Positions 15,526-24,140 of a stretch of DNA of 64,000 nucleotides are shown here, piece after piece; position 1 is the stretch's first letter, and each line of letters starts with the position of its first letter. This DNA is from Albimonas sp036154955 (GTDB taxonomy: Bacteria > Pseudomonadota > Alphaproteobacteria > Rhodobacterales > Rhodobacteraceae). Below the pieces are notes generated by a model. The model made no database searches, was not told the DNA's origin, and saw nothing but the letters and a program-made list of their open reading frames with translations. A program made the translations under genes and the position numbers. The stretch lies in contig JAYZWL010000083.1 in the NCBI GenBank assembly GCA_036154955.1, forward strand, positions 75,703-139,702, read 5' to 3'.

Positions 15526-16548
15526 ATGAAACCGCTCGTCGCCGTCACCATGGGGGATGTCTGCGGGATCGGGCCCGAGATCGTGGCCCGCACCCTCGCC
15601 GACCCGAAGGCGCACGCCCTCGCCCGGCCCGTGGTCGTCGGCTCCGCCGACCGGCTGGCGCAGGCGCGCGACCTGGTGGGCGCGACGTTCGAGATCCGCG
15701 CCCTCGCGCCCGGCGACGCCTTCCCGGCGGAGCCGTCGACGGAGCTTGCGCTCTGCGTCGACCCCGGCCTCGCGGTTGCGGACCTCCCCTTCGGCGAGGT
15801 GCGGGCCGAGGCGGGGCACGCCGCCTTCGAATATCTGCGCATCGCCATCGAGCTTTGTCAGGCCGGCCGCGTCGGCGCCATCGCCACCGCGCCCCTGAAC
15901 AAGGAGGCGCTGCACGCGGGCGGCCACCTCTATCCCGGGCACACCGAGATCCTCGCCGACCTGACCGGGACCGAGGCCTATTCGATGATGCTCGCCACGC
16001 CCAGGATGAAGGTCATCCACCTGACCACCCATGTCGGGCTGATCGAGGCGATCCGGCGGATCAATCCCGAACGCACCTACCAGGTCATCAAGCTCGCCCA
16101 TGACACGCTGACCGCGGCCGGGCAGGCTAACCCCTCCATCGCCGTGTGCGGGATCAACCCCCATGCGGGCGAGAACGGCCTCTTCGGCGAGGGCGAGGAG
16201 GAGGAGAAGCTGATCCCCGGCATCGAGCGCGCCCGGGCCGAGGGCATCGACGCCCATGGGCCGCTGCCGGCGGACACGCTGTTCTACCGCGCCTCGCGCG
16301 GGGATTTCGACGTGGTGGTGGCCTGCTATCACGACCAGGGCCATGCGCCGGTCAAGGTGCAGTCGATCGACGAGGGCGTGAACATCACCGTCGGGCTGAA
16401 GGGGGGCGTGGTGCGCACCTCGGTCGACCACGGCACCGCCTTCGACATCGCGGGCAAGGGGATCGCGCGGCATGAAAGCCTCGTCGCGGCCCTGCGCTAC
16501 GCCGTGCAGCTCGCGCCCGCGGGGCGGGGGACGGCGCCGGTCGCCTGA
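15526..16548 (+). CDS. pdxA2: PdxA2-type 4-phospho-tetronate dehydrogenase
   Basis: This 340-residue oxidoreductase belongs to the PdxA family. It shows VTMGDVCGIGPEI at the N-terminus, the ATAPLNKEALHAGG loop near residue 125, the metal-site histidine in HLTTHVGL, and CYHDQGHAPVKVQS near residue 270. PdxA itself acts in vitamin B6 synthesis, but PdxA2 paralogues next to DUF1537 kinases oxidise D-threonate 4-phosphate or D-erythronate 4-phosphate, which then loses CO2 to give dihydroxyacetone phosphate. The neighbouring kinase, permease and regulator favour the second role. The start at 15526 has GGAG 9 bases upstream and matches family length; the longer reading begins inside a hairpin. Confidence 0.85.
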   Translation: MKPLVAVTMGDVCGIGPEIVARTLADPKAHALARPVVVGSADRLAQARDLVGATFEIRALAPGDAFPAEPSTELALCVDPGLAVADLPFGEVRAEAGHAAFEYLRIAIELCQAGRVGAIATAPLNKEALHAGGHLYPGHTEILADLTGTEAYSMMLATPRMKVIHLTTHVGLIEAIRRINPERTYQVIKLAHDTLTAAGQANPSIAVCGINPHAGENGLFGEGEEEEKLIPGIERARAEGIDAHGPLPADTLFYRASRGDFDVVVACYHDQGHAPVKVQSIDEGVNITVGLKGGVVRTSVDHGTAFDIAGKGIARHESLVAALRYAVQLAPAGRGTAPVA

Positions 16549-16679
16549 CGGCCGGGCCGGAGGCGCGCGACCACGGGGGGGCGGAGGCCGGGCGGCTTGC
16601 GTCCCCCGCTTCGCCCCCCCTCGCCACGCGTCCCGATCCGGCGCAGGATCCCGGCGCACGCAACACGGGAGCCCCGGCC

Positions 16680-17294
16680 ATGACCCTCACCCTGCACCAT
16701 CTCGACGCCTCGCGGTCCCAGCGCGTGGTCTGGCTGCTGGAGGAGCTGGGCGCGCCCTATGAGCTGGTCAGCCATGCCCGCGACCCCGAAACCCGCCTCG
16801 CCCCCGCGGCGCTGCGCGAGGTGCATCCGCTGGGCAAGTCGCCATTGCTGGTCGATGACGGGCGGGTGATCGCGGAGACGGGGGCCATCGCCGAATACCT
16901 GCTCGCCCGTCACGACCCCGACCACCGCCTGCATCCGCGGGCCGACGACCCGGATTTCCCGCGCTACCTGGAATGGCTGCATTCGGCCGAGGGGGCGCCG
17001 TTCCTGCCGGGACTGATGGAGTTCTATCTCGCCAGCCACAAGCTGGGCGACTCGGCCCTCGCCGCCAAGATGCGGGACGAGGCCGGGCGCGCGGTGGCGC
17101 ATATCGAGGCGCATCTCGCCCGCCACACCTGGTTCGCGGGCGAGAACTTCTCCGCCGCCGACTGCCTGATGGGCTTCCAGCTTTCGGGCCTCGCCGCGCG
17201 GACGCCGGAGGGGGCCTTGCCCGCCATCCGCGGCTGGCTGGCCCGCGCGCAGGCCCGTCCGGCCTATGGGCGGATGCTGGCGAAGGGCATCTGA
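16680..17294 (+). CDS. Glutathione S-transferase family protein
   Basis: This 204-residue protein has the two-domain GST layout. The N-terminal thioredoxin-like domain reads LTLHHLDASRSQRVVWLLEE, then HPLGKSPLLVDDG and AETGAIAEYLL, the glutathione-binding proline and ETGAI motif. The all-helical second domain ends FSAADCLMGFQLSGLA and RPAYGRML. The catalytic Ser in the ASRSQR loop is present. GSTs conjugate or reduce electrophiles with glutathione in the cytosol. It interrupts the tetronate genes, 131 bases after pdxA2 and 68 bases before denD, with no clear metabolic link; it may be a passenger or protect against reactive oxo-tetronates. Confidence 0.86.
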   Translation: MTLTLHHLDASRSQRVVWLLEELGAPYELVSHARDPETRLAPAALREVHPLGKSPLLVDDGRVIAETGAIAEYLLARHDPDHRLHPRADDPDFPRYLEWLHSAEGAPFLPGLMEFYLASHKLGDSALAAKMRDEAGRAVAHIEAHLARHTWFAGENFSAADCLMGFQLSGLAARTPEGALPAIRGWLARAQARPAYGRMLAKGI

Positions 17295-17362
17295 GGGCGC
17301 GCCTCGCGTTGACAGGCTTCGCGGCCCCGGCGCAGGCTCGCGGCGAAACAGGGGAGGGGCGA

Positions 17363-18358
17363 ATGGACATCCTGGTCACCGGGGCCGCCGGCTTCATCGG
17401 CCGCATGGTCATGGCGGAGCTGGCGGGGCGCGAGACGCTGACGGTCGACGGGGAGGCGCGGCGGATCGGGACGATCCTCGCCCTCGACCTCGACGCCGCC
17501 GCCATGGCCGACCTCGCCGCCGCGGACGGGCGGGTGCGGGCGCTGGGGGGCGGGCTGGACGACCCGGCCTCGGCCGCCGCCATCGCCGCGGCGCGGCCGG
17601 GGCTGGTCATCCACCTGGCCGCCGTGGTCAGCGGCGCGGCGGAGGCGGATTTCGACCTCGGCATCGACGTGAACCTGCTGGGCACGCTGGCGCTTCTGCG
17701 CCTGTGCCGCGGGTTCGGGACGCCACCGGTCCTGCTGTTCTCCTCCTCCGTCGCGGTGTTCTCCTGCCCCGACAACGACACCATCGCCGACGACCGCACG
17801 CCCGAGCCGCGCTCCTCCTACGGCGCGCAGAAGCTGATGGGCGAGATCCTGGTGCGCGACGCCTCCCGCAAGGGGTTCGTGCGGGGCCGGTCGCTGCGTT
17901 TCCCCACCATCTCGGTGCGCCCCGGCAAGCCCAACAAGGCGGCGTCGAGCTTCGCCTCCGGCATCCTGCGCGAGCCGCTGGCGGGGGAGGACGCGGTGCT
18001 GCCGGTGGGGCCGGGCCTGCGCCTGCACCTCGCCTCGCCCGAGGCGGCGCTGGCCGCCATCGTCCACGCCGCCGGCCTGACCCAGGACGCGGTGGGGGCG
18101 GAGACCACGATCACCCTGCCGGGCGTCTCGGTCACGGTGGCGGAGATGGTGGCGGCGCTGGCGCGGCTGGCGGGGGAGGCGGTCGCGGCGAGGGTCCGCC
18201 CCGCCCCCGATCCGGCGATTGAGACGATCGTCTCAAGCTGGCCGGGGGAGATCCGCTGCCCCCGCGCCCTGTCGCTGGGCTTCGAGGCCGACGCGGATTT
18301 CGACGCGCTGCTGTCGCGCCATATGGCGCGGGTCGGGGCAGCGAGGGTCAGCTCATGA
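17363..18358 (+). CDS. denD: D-erythronate 2-dehydrogenase, extended SDR family
   Basis: This 331-residue NAD-dependent protein has the extended SDR fold: TGAAGFIGRM at the N-terminus, VIHLAAVVSGAAEADFDLG near residue 90, the catalytic serine in LLFSSSVAVF and YGAQK (Tyr and Lys) near 155. The VSGAAEADFD and RFPTISVRPGKPNKAAS segments are typical of DenD, which oxidises D-erythronate to 2-oxo-D-erythronate. GGGGAGGGG precedes the start at 17363. It heads a run of five overlapping genes that provide every later step, which strongly supports the assignment. A perfect palindrome lies within its 3' part. Confidence 0.88.
   Translation: MDILVTGAAGFIGRMVMAELAGRETLTVDGEARRIGTILALDLDAAAMADLAAADGRVRALGGGLDDPASAAAIAAARPGLVIHLAAVVSGAAEADFDLGIDVNLLGTLALLRLCRGFGTPPVLLFSSSVAVFSCPDNDTIADDRTPEPRSSYGAQKLMGEILVRDASRKGFVRGRSLRFPTISVRPGKPNKAASSFASGILREPLAGEDAVLPVGPGLRLHLASPEAALAAIVHAAGLTQDAVGAETTITLPGVSVTVAEMVAALARLAGEAVAARVRPAPDPAIETIVSSWPGEIRCPRALSLGFEADADFDALLSRHMARVGAARVSS
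18220..18235. repeat. Perfect 16-base palindrome inside denD
   Basis: TGAGACGATCGTCTCA is identical to its reverse complement. It lies in the coding sequence near residue 290 of DenD. The same outer arms occur between genes at 5482-5497. Chance occurrence of a perfect 16-base palindrome twice in 64 kb is unlikely, but no function can be named. Confidence 0.55.
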
Positions 18359-19248
18359 CCGCCTGCGCGGTGATCGGGCTGGGCTCCATGGGCTTCGGCA
18401 TGGCGCGCAGTCTGCTGGCCGCGGGGCATCGGGTGTTCGGGGCCGACATCGCCCCGGCCCGGGTCGAGGCGCTGGCGGCGATGGGGGGCGAGGCGGGGAC
18501 GCCGGCGGAGGCCGGGCCCGCGACCGACATCTTGGTCTGCGTGGTCCTGAACGCCGAGCAGACCCGCGCGGCCCTGTTCGGCCCCGACGGCTGGGCCGCG
18601 CATCTGCGCCCGGGAACCGTGCTGGTCGGCTGCGCCACCGTGCCCCCCGATTTCGCGCGGGAGATGGCGGCGGAGGCGGCGTCGCGCGGCCTGCTCTACC
18701 TCGACGCCCCGATCTCCGGCGGGGCGGCGCGGGCGGCGGAGGGGAAGCTGTCGATCATGGCCGCCGGCGCGCCGGAAGCCGTCGCGGCGGCCCGTCCCGC
18801 GCTGGACGCCATGGCCGAGACGGTTCACGATCTCGGGCCCGAGCCGGGGGCGGGATCGGCGATGAAGGCGGTCAACCAGCTGCTCGCCGGCGTGCATATC
18901 GCGGCGATGGGGGAGGCGATGGTCTTCGCCGCCGCCCAAGGGCTGGATCTTCGCAGGGTGCTTGAAGTGATCGGCGTATCCGCAGGAAACTCCTGGATGT
19001 TCTCGAACCGCGGACCCCATGTGGCGGACGGGGATTACGTCCCCCGCTCCGCGGTGACCATCTGGCCGAAGGATCTCGGCATCGTCGCCGACATCGCCTC
19101 CGGCGCCGGCATGGCCGTCCCGATGACCGACGCCGCGCTCGCCCGTTTCCGCGCCGCGGTCGAGGCCGGATGGGGGGCCGAGGACGACGCGGCGGTCGCG
19201 AAGCTCTACGCCCGCGAGGCCGGGCTGCGCCTGCCGGGGGACGACTGA
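18355..19248 (+). CDS. ltnD: L-threonate 2-dehydrogenase
   Basis: This 297-residue enzyme belongs to the 3-hydroxyisobutyrate dehydrogenase superfamily. It has the NAD-binding VIGLGSMGFGMARSL at the N-terminus, the substrate loop LDAPISGGAARAAEGKLSIM near residue 120 and the catalytic lysine in SAMKAVNQLLAGVH near 172. LtnD oxidises L-threonate to 2-oxo-tetronate. It starts within the denD stop codon (ATGA) and its own stop overlaps the otnK start, so expression is tightly coupled. The order denD-ltnD-otnK-otnC-otnI matches the described DUF1537 pathway gene sets. Confidence 0.9.
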   Translation: MTACAVIGLGSMGFGMARSLLAAGHRVFGADIAPARVEALAAMGGEAGTPAEAGPATDILVCVVLNAEQTRAALFGPDGWAAHLRPGTVLVGCATVPPDFAREMAAEAASRGLLYLDAPISGGAARAAEGKLSIMAAGAPEAVAAARPALDAMAETVHDLGPEPGAGSAMKAVNQLLAGVHIAAMGEAMVFAAAQGLDLRRVLEVIGVSAGNSWMFSNRGPHVADGDYVPRSAVTIWPKDLGIVADIASGAGMAVPMTDAALARFRAAVEAGWGAEDDAAVAKLYAREAGLRLPGDD

Positions 19249-20513
19249 TGCTGCTGGGCTGCATCGGCGACGACTTCACCGGCTCCTCCGATCTCGGGGC
19301 CACGCTGACCCGCGGCGGCATGCGCGCCGTGCAATATGTCGGCGTGCCCGACCGGCCCGCCGACCCGGGCGTGGAGGCGGGGATCGTGGCGCTGAAATCC
19401 CGCTCGATCCCGGCGGAGGAGGCGGTGGCCCTGTCGCTCCGGGCGCTGGACTGGCTGCGCGCGCAGGGCTGCGAGCAGATCCTGTTCAAATACTGCTCCA
19501 CCTTCGATTCGACCCCGCAGGGCAATATCGGCCCGGTGGCGGAGGCGCTGGCCGAGGCGCTCGGCGCCTCCGGCGTCATCGTCTGCCCGGCCTTCCCGGC
19601 GGCGGGGCGGTCGGTCTACCAGGGGCACCTTTTCGTCAACGACCGCCTGCTGAGCGAAAGCGGGATGGAGGCGCACCCGATCACCCCGATGACCGACCCG
19701 GACCTGCGCCGCTGGCTGGCCCGCCAGTGCCGCGGGCCGGTGGGGCATGTTCCGGCGGGGGTGGTGTTCGACGGGGCGGACGCGATCCGCGCGGCGCTGG
19801 CCGCCGAACGGGGGCTGGGCCGGACGCTGGTCGTGGCCGACGCGGTGCGCGACGCGGACTTGATGGCGCTGGGGGAGGCGGCGGCGGACGCGCCGCTGAT
19901 CACCGGCGGGTCGGGCGTGGCGCTGGGCCTGCCGGCGAATTTCGCCGCCCGCGGGCTGCTCGCCGGCGGCGCGGGGGCGTGGGAGGGGCAGGGCGGCCGG
20001 GCGGCGGCGCTGTCGGGCTCCTGCTCCGCCGCCACGCGGGGCCAGGTCGCGGCCCATATCGCCGCCGGCGCCCCGGCGCGGGAGGTGACGGCCGACGACG
20101 CCATGACCGGCGCCGTCGACGCGGCCGCGCTGGCCGACTGGGCGCTGTCGCGACCGACGGGCCCGGCGGGGCCGCCGCTGATCTATTCCTCCGCCGACCC
20201 CGCGGCCGTGGGCGCGGCGCAGGCGAAATGGGGCGGGGCGCAGGTCGCGGCCCGGCTGGAGGCGCTTTTCGCCGAAACCGCCCGCCTGCTGGTCGCGGGC
20301 GGCGTGACCCGGCTGATCGCGGCGGGGGGCGAGACGTCGGGCGCCGTGGTCGAGGGGCTGGGCCTGACCGAGCTCGCCTTCGGCCCCGACATCGCGATCG
20401 GCGTGCCGGCGCTGCGCGCCAGCCCCGCGCTGGTCGTGGCGCTGAAATCCGGGAACTTCGGGGCCGAGGACTTCTTCGCCCGCGCCGACGCGGTGCTGGA
20501 GGGGCGGGCATGA
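19248..20513 (+). CDS. otnK: 3-oxo-tetronate kinase, DUF1537 family
   Basis: This 421-residue kinase has the OtnK-type opening LGCIGDDFTGSSDLGATLTR, the FKYCSTFDSTPQGNIGP segment near residue 80, VCPAFPAAGRSVYQGHLFVN near 115 and the C-terminal nucleotide-binding part with RLIAAGGETSGAVVEGLG and LKSGNFGAEDFF. It phosphorylates 3-oxo-tetronate at C4. The full family length separates it from the shorter DUF1537 protein at 12390. Its ATG shares one base with the ltnD stop (TGATG). Together with OtnI and OtnC it completes conversion of threonate and erythronate to dihydroxyacetone phosphate. Confidence 0.92.
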   Translation: MLLGCIGDDFTGSSDLGATLTRGGMRAVQYVGVPDRPADPGVEAGIVALKSRSIPAEEAVALSLRALDWLRAQGCEQILFKYCSTFDSTPQGNIGPVAEALAEALGASGVIVCPAFPAAGRSVYQGHLFVNDRLLSESGMEAHPITPMTDPDLRRWLARQCRGPVGHVPAGVVFDGADAIRAALAAERGLGRTLVVADAVRDADLMALGEAAADAPLITGGSGVALGLPANFAARGLLAGGAGAWEGQGGRAAALSGSCSAATRGQVAAHIAAGAPAREVTADDAMTGAVDAAALADWALSRPTGPAGPPLIYSSADPAAVGAAQAKWGGAQVAARLEALFAETARLLVAGGVTRLIAAGGETSGAVVEGLGLTELAFGPDIAIGVPALRASPALVVALKSGNFGAEDFFARADAVLEGRA

Positions 20514-21184
20514 CCGGCATCGTCGCCTCCGCCGAACACGCGGCCAACCGGCTGCGCGAGGATATCTGCTTCTGGGCCGGCTCGCTGTTCTCCCGCGGGC
20601 TGACCGGGGGGGCGTCGGGCAACATCTCGGCCCGCACCGCGGACGGGGGGCTGCTGGTCACGCCCACGGGGTCGAGCTTCGGGCGGCTGGACCCGGCGCG
20701 GCTGAGCCTGCTGGACGCGGACGGGCGGCTGGTCTCCGGCGACCGCCCGACCAAGGAGATGCCGCTGCACTCCGCCTTTCATGAGACGCGCGCCGGGGTC
20801 GGCGCGGTGGTGCATCTGCACTCCACCCACGCCGTCGCCCTTTCCATGCTGCCCGTGGACGACCCCGACGACTTCCTGCCGCCGCTGACGCCCTACGCCA
20901 TCATGCGCCTGGGGAAGGTCCGGCTGCTGCCCTTCTTCGTGCCCGGCGACGCGGCCATGGGCGAGGCGGTGCGGGGCCTGGGCGGGCGACGCTCCGCGGT
21001 GATGCTGGCCCATCACGGGCCGGTGGTCGCCTCCCGGGACGTGGAGGCCGCGGTCTTCGCGATGGAGGAACTGGAGGAGACGGCGAAGCTCGCCCTCCTG
21101 CTGCGCGGGACGGGGGCGCGGGGGCTCGATCCCGCCCAGATCCGGGCGGTGGTCGACAGGTTCGAGGTGGAGTGGGACGCATGA
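20510..21184 (+). CDS. otnC: 3-oxo-tetronate 4-phosphate decarboxylase, class II aldolase family
   Basis: This 224-residue protein has the class II aldolase/adducin fold: GASGNISARTADGGLLVTPT near residue 30, the acidic residue in PTKEMPLHSAFHE, the zinc ligands HLHSTH near residue 98 and the third ligand in LAHHGPVV near 165. OtnC removes CO2 from 3-oxo-tetronate 4-phosphate to yield dihydroxyacetone phosphate. The ATGA overlaps at both ends place it in the same translational chain as otnK and otnI. Related fuculose-phosphate or ribulose-phosphate enzymes are the alternative, but the neighbourhood makes OtnC by far the best call. Confidence 0.9.
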   Translation: MTGIVASAEHAANRLREDICFWAGSLFSRGLTGGASGNISARTADGGLLVTPTGSSFGRLDPARLSLLDADGRLVSGDRPTKEMPLHSAFHETRAGVGAVVHLHSTHAVALSMLPVDDPDDFLPPLTPYAIMRLGKVRLLPFFVPGDAAMGEAVRGLGGRRSAVMLAHHGPVVASRDVEAAVFAMEELEETAKLALLLRGTGARGLDPAQIRAVVDRFEVEWDA

Positions 21185-21945
21185 GGTTCTCGGCCAATCT
21201 GGGGTTTCTGTTCACGGACCGTCCGCTGCCCGACGCGATCCGCGCCGCCGCCGCCGCGGGCTTCGACGCGGTGGAATGCCATTGGCCCTACGAGGTTCCG
21301 GCCGGGGACGTGGCCGCGGCGCTGGCGGAGACGGGGCTGCCGATGCTCGGCCTCAACACGAACCGCGGGCGGGCGGGGGAGAACGGCCTGACAGCCCTGC
21401 CGGGGCGGGAGACGGAGGCGCTGGCGGAGATCGACCGCGCCTTCGATTACGCCGCCGCCATCGGCGCGGGCGCGGTGCATGTCATGGCCGGTTTCGCCGA
21501 GGGGCCGGCGGCGGAGGCGACCTTCCGCGCCACCCTCGCCGAAGCCTGCCGGCGGGCCGCGCCGCTGGGCCTGACCGTGCTGATCGAGCCGCTGAACCGC
21601 TACGACGCCCCCGGCTATTTCCTGACCACCACCGACCAGGCCCGGGGGACCATCGAGGCGGTGGATCATCCCGCCCTGAAGCTGATGTTCGACGCCTATC
21701 ATGTGCAGATCATGGAGGGGGATCTCTGCCGGCGGCTGACGGCGCTGGCCCCGCTGATCGGCCATGTCCAGATCGCCGCCGTCCCCGACCGGGGCGAGCC
21801 CGACGCGGGCGAGGTCGACCTGCGCTACGTGCTCGCGCATCTGGCCGGGCTGGGCTGGACCGCGCCGGTGGGCGCGGAATACCGGCCGCGGTCCGGGTCG
21901 ACCGAGGCGGGGCTCGGCTGGCTGCCCGGGTTCCGCGCCATCTGA
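21181..21945 (+). CDS. otnI: 2-oxo-tetronate isomerase, hydroxypyruvate isomerase family
   Basis: This 254-residue TIM-barrel protein is related to hydroxypyruvate isomerase. It begins MRFSANLGFLFTDRPLPDAI, has AVHVMAGFAEG near residue 100, the catalytic-site glutamate in VLIEPLNRYDAPGYF, the metal-site aspartate and histidine in MFDAYHVQIMEGD and HVQIAAVPDRGEPD, and the second catalytic glutamate in VGAEYRPRSGST. OtnI converts 2-oxo-tetronate to 3-oxo-tetronate, the substrate of OtnK. It overlaps otnC by 4 bases and closes the five-gene chain. Plain hydroxypyruvate isomerase activity is possible but less likely here. Confidence 0.9.
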   Translation: MRFSANLGFLFTDRPLPDAIRAAAAAGFDAVECHWPYEVPAGDVAAALAETGLPMLGLNTNRGRAGENGLTALPGRETEALAEIDRAFDYAAAIGAGAVHVMAGFAEGPAAEATFRATLAEACRRAAPLGLTVLIEPLNRYDAPGYFLTTTDQARGTIEAVDHPALKLMFDAYHVQIMEGDLCRRLTALAPLIGHVQIAAVPDRGEPDAGEVDLRYVLAHLAGLGWTAPVGAEYRPRSGSTEAGLGWLPGFRAI

Positions 21946-22238
21946 GCCGGCGCGCCGCCCGGTGCGCCGGCTTGTCGTCGCCGGCGCGGCGTCGCCGGAT
22001 CGTCGGCCTTATGAAAATCGACGGCGCTTCGTCGCCGCTGGCGCCGCTGTAATCGCTTGCACACCAATGGAACCGCCGCGTCGTCGGCCATTGACTTTCG
22101 GGTAAGCTGGCTGCAACTGCCATCCGCCGTCGCGCGGTCGTCCGCTGGCCGTCGATTTACGCGAATTTACTTTGCTTTCGTTGCGGCATGTGTCACTGAG
22201 GCGCCCCATTGCGAAGGCGGGCGAGGGAGAGGCGACGC
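21946..22238. other. Intergenic region between otnI and panB
   Basis: This 293-base stretch has no gene. It begins with GCCGGCG-rich inverted repeats that could fold (around 21950-22000) and becomes less GC-rich toward panB. TTGACT at 22091-22096 is a possible -35 box but no matching -10 at 17 bases is convincing. GAGGGAGAGG just before 22239 is the panB ribosome binding site. Confidence 0.4.
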
Positions 22239-23111
22239 ATGAGCGCGACAGGACGGAGCGGGGCGCCGACGCCCTCGGACATCCGGGCCAGGAAGGGCGG
22301 GACCCCGCTGGTCTGCCTGACGGCCTACACCACGCCGGGCGCGCGCATGATCGACGCGGACTGCGACCTGGCGCTGGTCGGCGACAGCGTGGGCATGGTG
22401 CTGCACGGCCTGCCCTCGACGCTCGGCGTGACGATGGAGATGATGATTCTCCACGGTCAGGCGGTGCGCCGCGGGCTCGACCGCGCGCTGATGGTCGTCG
22501 ACATGCCCTTCGGCTCCTACGAGGAGGGTCCCCAGCAGGCCTTCCGCAACGCCGCCCGCCTGATGGCGGAGACCGGCTGCGCGGCGGTGAAGCTGGAAGG
22601 CGGCGTGGCGATGGCCGAGACCATCCGCTTTCTCGTCGCCCGCGGCATTCCGGTGATGGGCCATGTCGGGCTGACCCCCCAGTCGGTCAACGCGCTGGGC
22701 GGCTACGGCGTGCAGGGCAAGGGCGAAGACGCGGCCCGGGTGCTGCGCGACGCCCATGCCGCGGCCGAGGCCGGGGCCTTCGCGGTGGTGCTGGAGAAGA
22801 TCCCGGATCCGCTCGCCCGCCGCGTGACCGCCGAAATCGCGGCGCCCACCGTCGGCATCGGGGCCTCGCCCGCCTGCGACGGCCAGATCCTGGTGGTGGA
22901 CGACATGCTGGGGCTGTTCGCCGACTTCAAGCCGAAATTCGTGCGCCGCTACGCCGAGCTGGACGCCGCCGGACGCGAGGCGGTCGCCGCCTACGCCGCC
23001 GATGTGCGCGCCCGCCGCTTCCCGGGGCCGGAGCATGTGTTCGAGGCCGCCGCGCGGGACGGGGCGCCGGCCCCGGATGCGCGCGCGAAAGAGGAGGCCG
23101 CGCCGCGATGA
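22239..23111 (+). CDS. panB: 3-methyl-2-oxobutanoate hydroxymethyltransferase
   Basis: This 290-residue cytosolic enzyme transfers a hydroxymethyl group from methylene-tetrahydrofolate to 2-oxoisovalerate, giving ketopantoate for pantothenate and CoA synthesis. Family motifs are clear: VCLTAYTTPGARMID, LVGDSVGMVLHGLPSTLGVT (metal-site aspartate), MVVDMPFGSYEE near residue 90, AVKLEGG, MGHVGLTPQSVNALGGY and TVGIGASPACDGQILVVDDM. Length is normal for alphaproteobacteria. The start at 22239 follows GAGGGAGAGG. It overlaps panC by 4 bases, the usual panBC arrangement. Confidence 0.96.
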   Translation: MSATGRSGAPTPSDIRARKGGTPLVCLTAYTTPGARMIDADCDLALVGDSVGMVLHGLPSTLGVTMEMMILHGQAVRRGLDRALMVVDMPFGSYEEGPQQAFRNAARLMAETGCAAVKLEGGVAMAETIRFLVARGIPVMGHVGLTPQSVNALGGYGVQGKGEDAARVLRDAHAAAEAGAFAVVLEKIPDPLARRVTAEIAAPTVGIGASPACDGQILVVDDMLGLFADFKPKFVRRYAELDAAGREAVAAYAADVRARRFPGPEHVFEAAARDGAPAPDARAKEEAAPR

Positions 23112-24073
23112 GCGTCGACATCGTCCGCACCGTCGCCGCGCTGCGCGGCCGCGTGGCCGCCTGGCGGGCCGAAGGCGCGCAGGTCGCCGTCGTGCCGACC
23201 ATGGGCGCGCTGCATGAAGGGCATCTGAGCCTGGTGCGCGAGGGCATGGCGCGGGCGGGCAGGGTGATCGTGACCCTGTTCGTGAACCCCAAGCAGTTCA
23301 ACAGCGCCGCCGACCTCGCCGCCTATCCGCGCACCGAGGTCGCGGACGCGGCGAAGCTGTCGGCGCTGGAGGGCGCGGGGCAGGGGCGGCTTGTGCTGTT
23401 CGCCCCCGACGGGGACGAGATGTATCCCCGGGGCTTCGCCACCGGCGTCACCGTTTCCGGCGTGTCCGAAGGGCTGTGCGGCGCGGGGCGGCCGGGGCAT
23501 TTCGACGGCGTGGCGACGGTGGTCAGCAAGCTGCTGCTGATCGCCGGCGCCGATGTCGCCCTGTTCGGCGAGAAGGATTTCCAGCAGCTTCAGGTGGTGC
23601 GCCGGCTGGCAGCGGACCTCAACCTGCCGACCGAGATCGTCGGCTGCCCCACGGTGCGCGAGCCCGACGGGCTGGCCCTGTCTTCGCGCAATGTGCGCCT
23701 GTCGGCGGAGGAGCGCGGGAGGGCCGCGGCCTTGCCCCGGGCGATGCTCGTCGCGGCCGCGCGGCTGGAGGCGGGGACCCCGCTCGCCGCCGCGCTGGCG
23801 GAGGCGGAGGCCGAGATCCTCGCCGCCGGCTTCGCCCGGGTCGAGTATCTGGAGCTGCGCGGCGCGGAGGACCTCGCCCCCCTCGCCGCCCCGGACCGGC
23901 CGGCGCGCCTGCTGGCGGCGGCCTGGATGGGGGAGGTCCGCCTGATCGACAACGTGCCCGTCGCCGCCGTCGCCGGCGCGTGCGCGCGCGAGATCGCGGG
24001 CCGGACGCAGGCGCCGGCGCATCGGTCCGGCCCGCATGCCGATCCGCGCGGGGCGCTCGGCGCGCGGGCCTGA
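23108..24073 (+). CDS. panC: Pantothenate synthetase
   Basis: This 321-residue enzyme joins pantoate and beta-alanine with ATP to form pantothenate. It shows the nucleotidylyltransferase motifs VVPTMGALHEGHLSLV (HxGH), LFVNPKQFNSAADLAAYPRT, GRPGHFDGVATVV, ALFGEKDFQQLQVVRRL and ALSSRNVRLS. It is about 35 residues longer than the E. coli enzyme because of a C-terminal tail after residue 285 that looks unstructured. The start overlaps the panB stop as ATGA. It ends 67 bases before the stop of the convergent regulator. Confidence 0.96.
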   Translation: MSVDIVRTVAALRGRVAAWRAEGAQVAVVPTMGALHEGHLSLVREGMARAGRVIVTLFVNPKQFNSAADLAAYPRTEVADAAKLSALEGAGQGRLVLFAPDGDEMYPRGFATGVTVSGVSEGLCGAGRPGHFDGVATVVSKLLLIAGADVALFGEKDFQQLQVVRRLAADLNLPTEIVGCPTVREPDGLALSSRNVRLSAEERGRAAALPRAMLVAAARLEAGTPLAAALAEAEAEILAAGFARVEYLELRGAEDLAPLAAPDRPARLLAAAWMGEVRLIDNVPVAAVAGACAREIAGRTQAPAHRSGPHADPRGALGARA

Positions 24074-24082
24074 GCGGTCGCC

Positions 24083-24104
24083 GTCGCCCTGCGCGCCGGG
24101 CGAC
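24083..24104. terminator. Hairpin between convergent panC and regulator genes
   Basis: GTCGCCC (24083-24089) and GGGCGAC (24098-24104) form a 7-base stem with an 8-base loop in the 67-base gap between two converging genes. There is no T-run in either direction, so termination strength is doubtful. Confidence 0.35.
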
Positions 24105-24140
24105 GCCCCTAACGGGCCGAACCCGATGCGCCCGCCGGGC

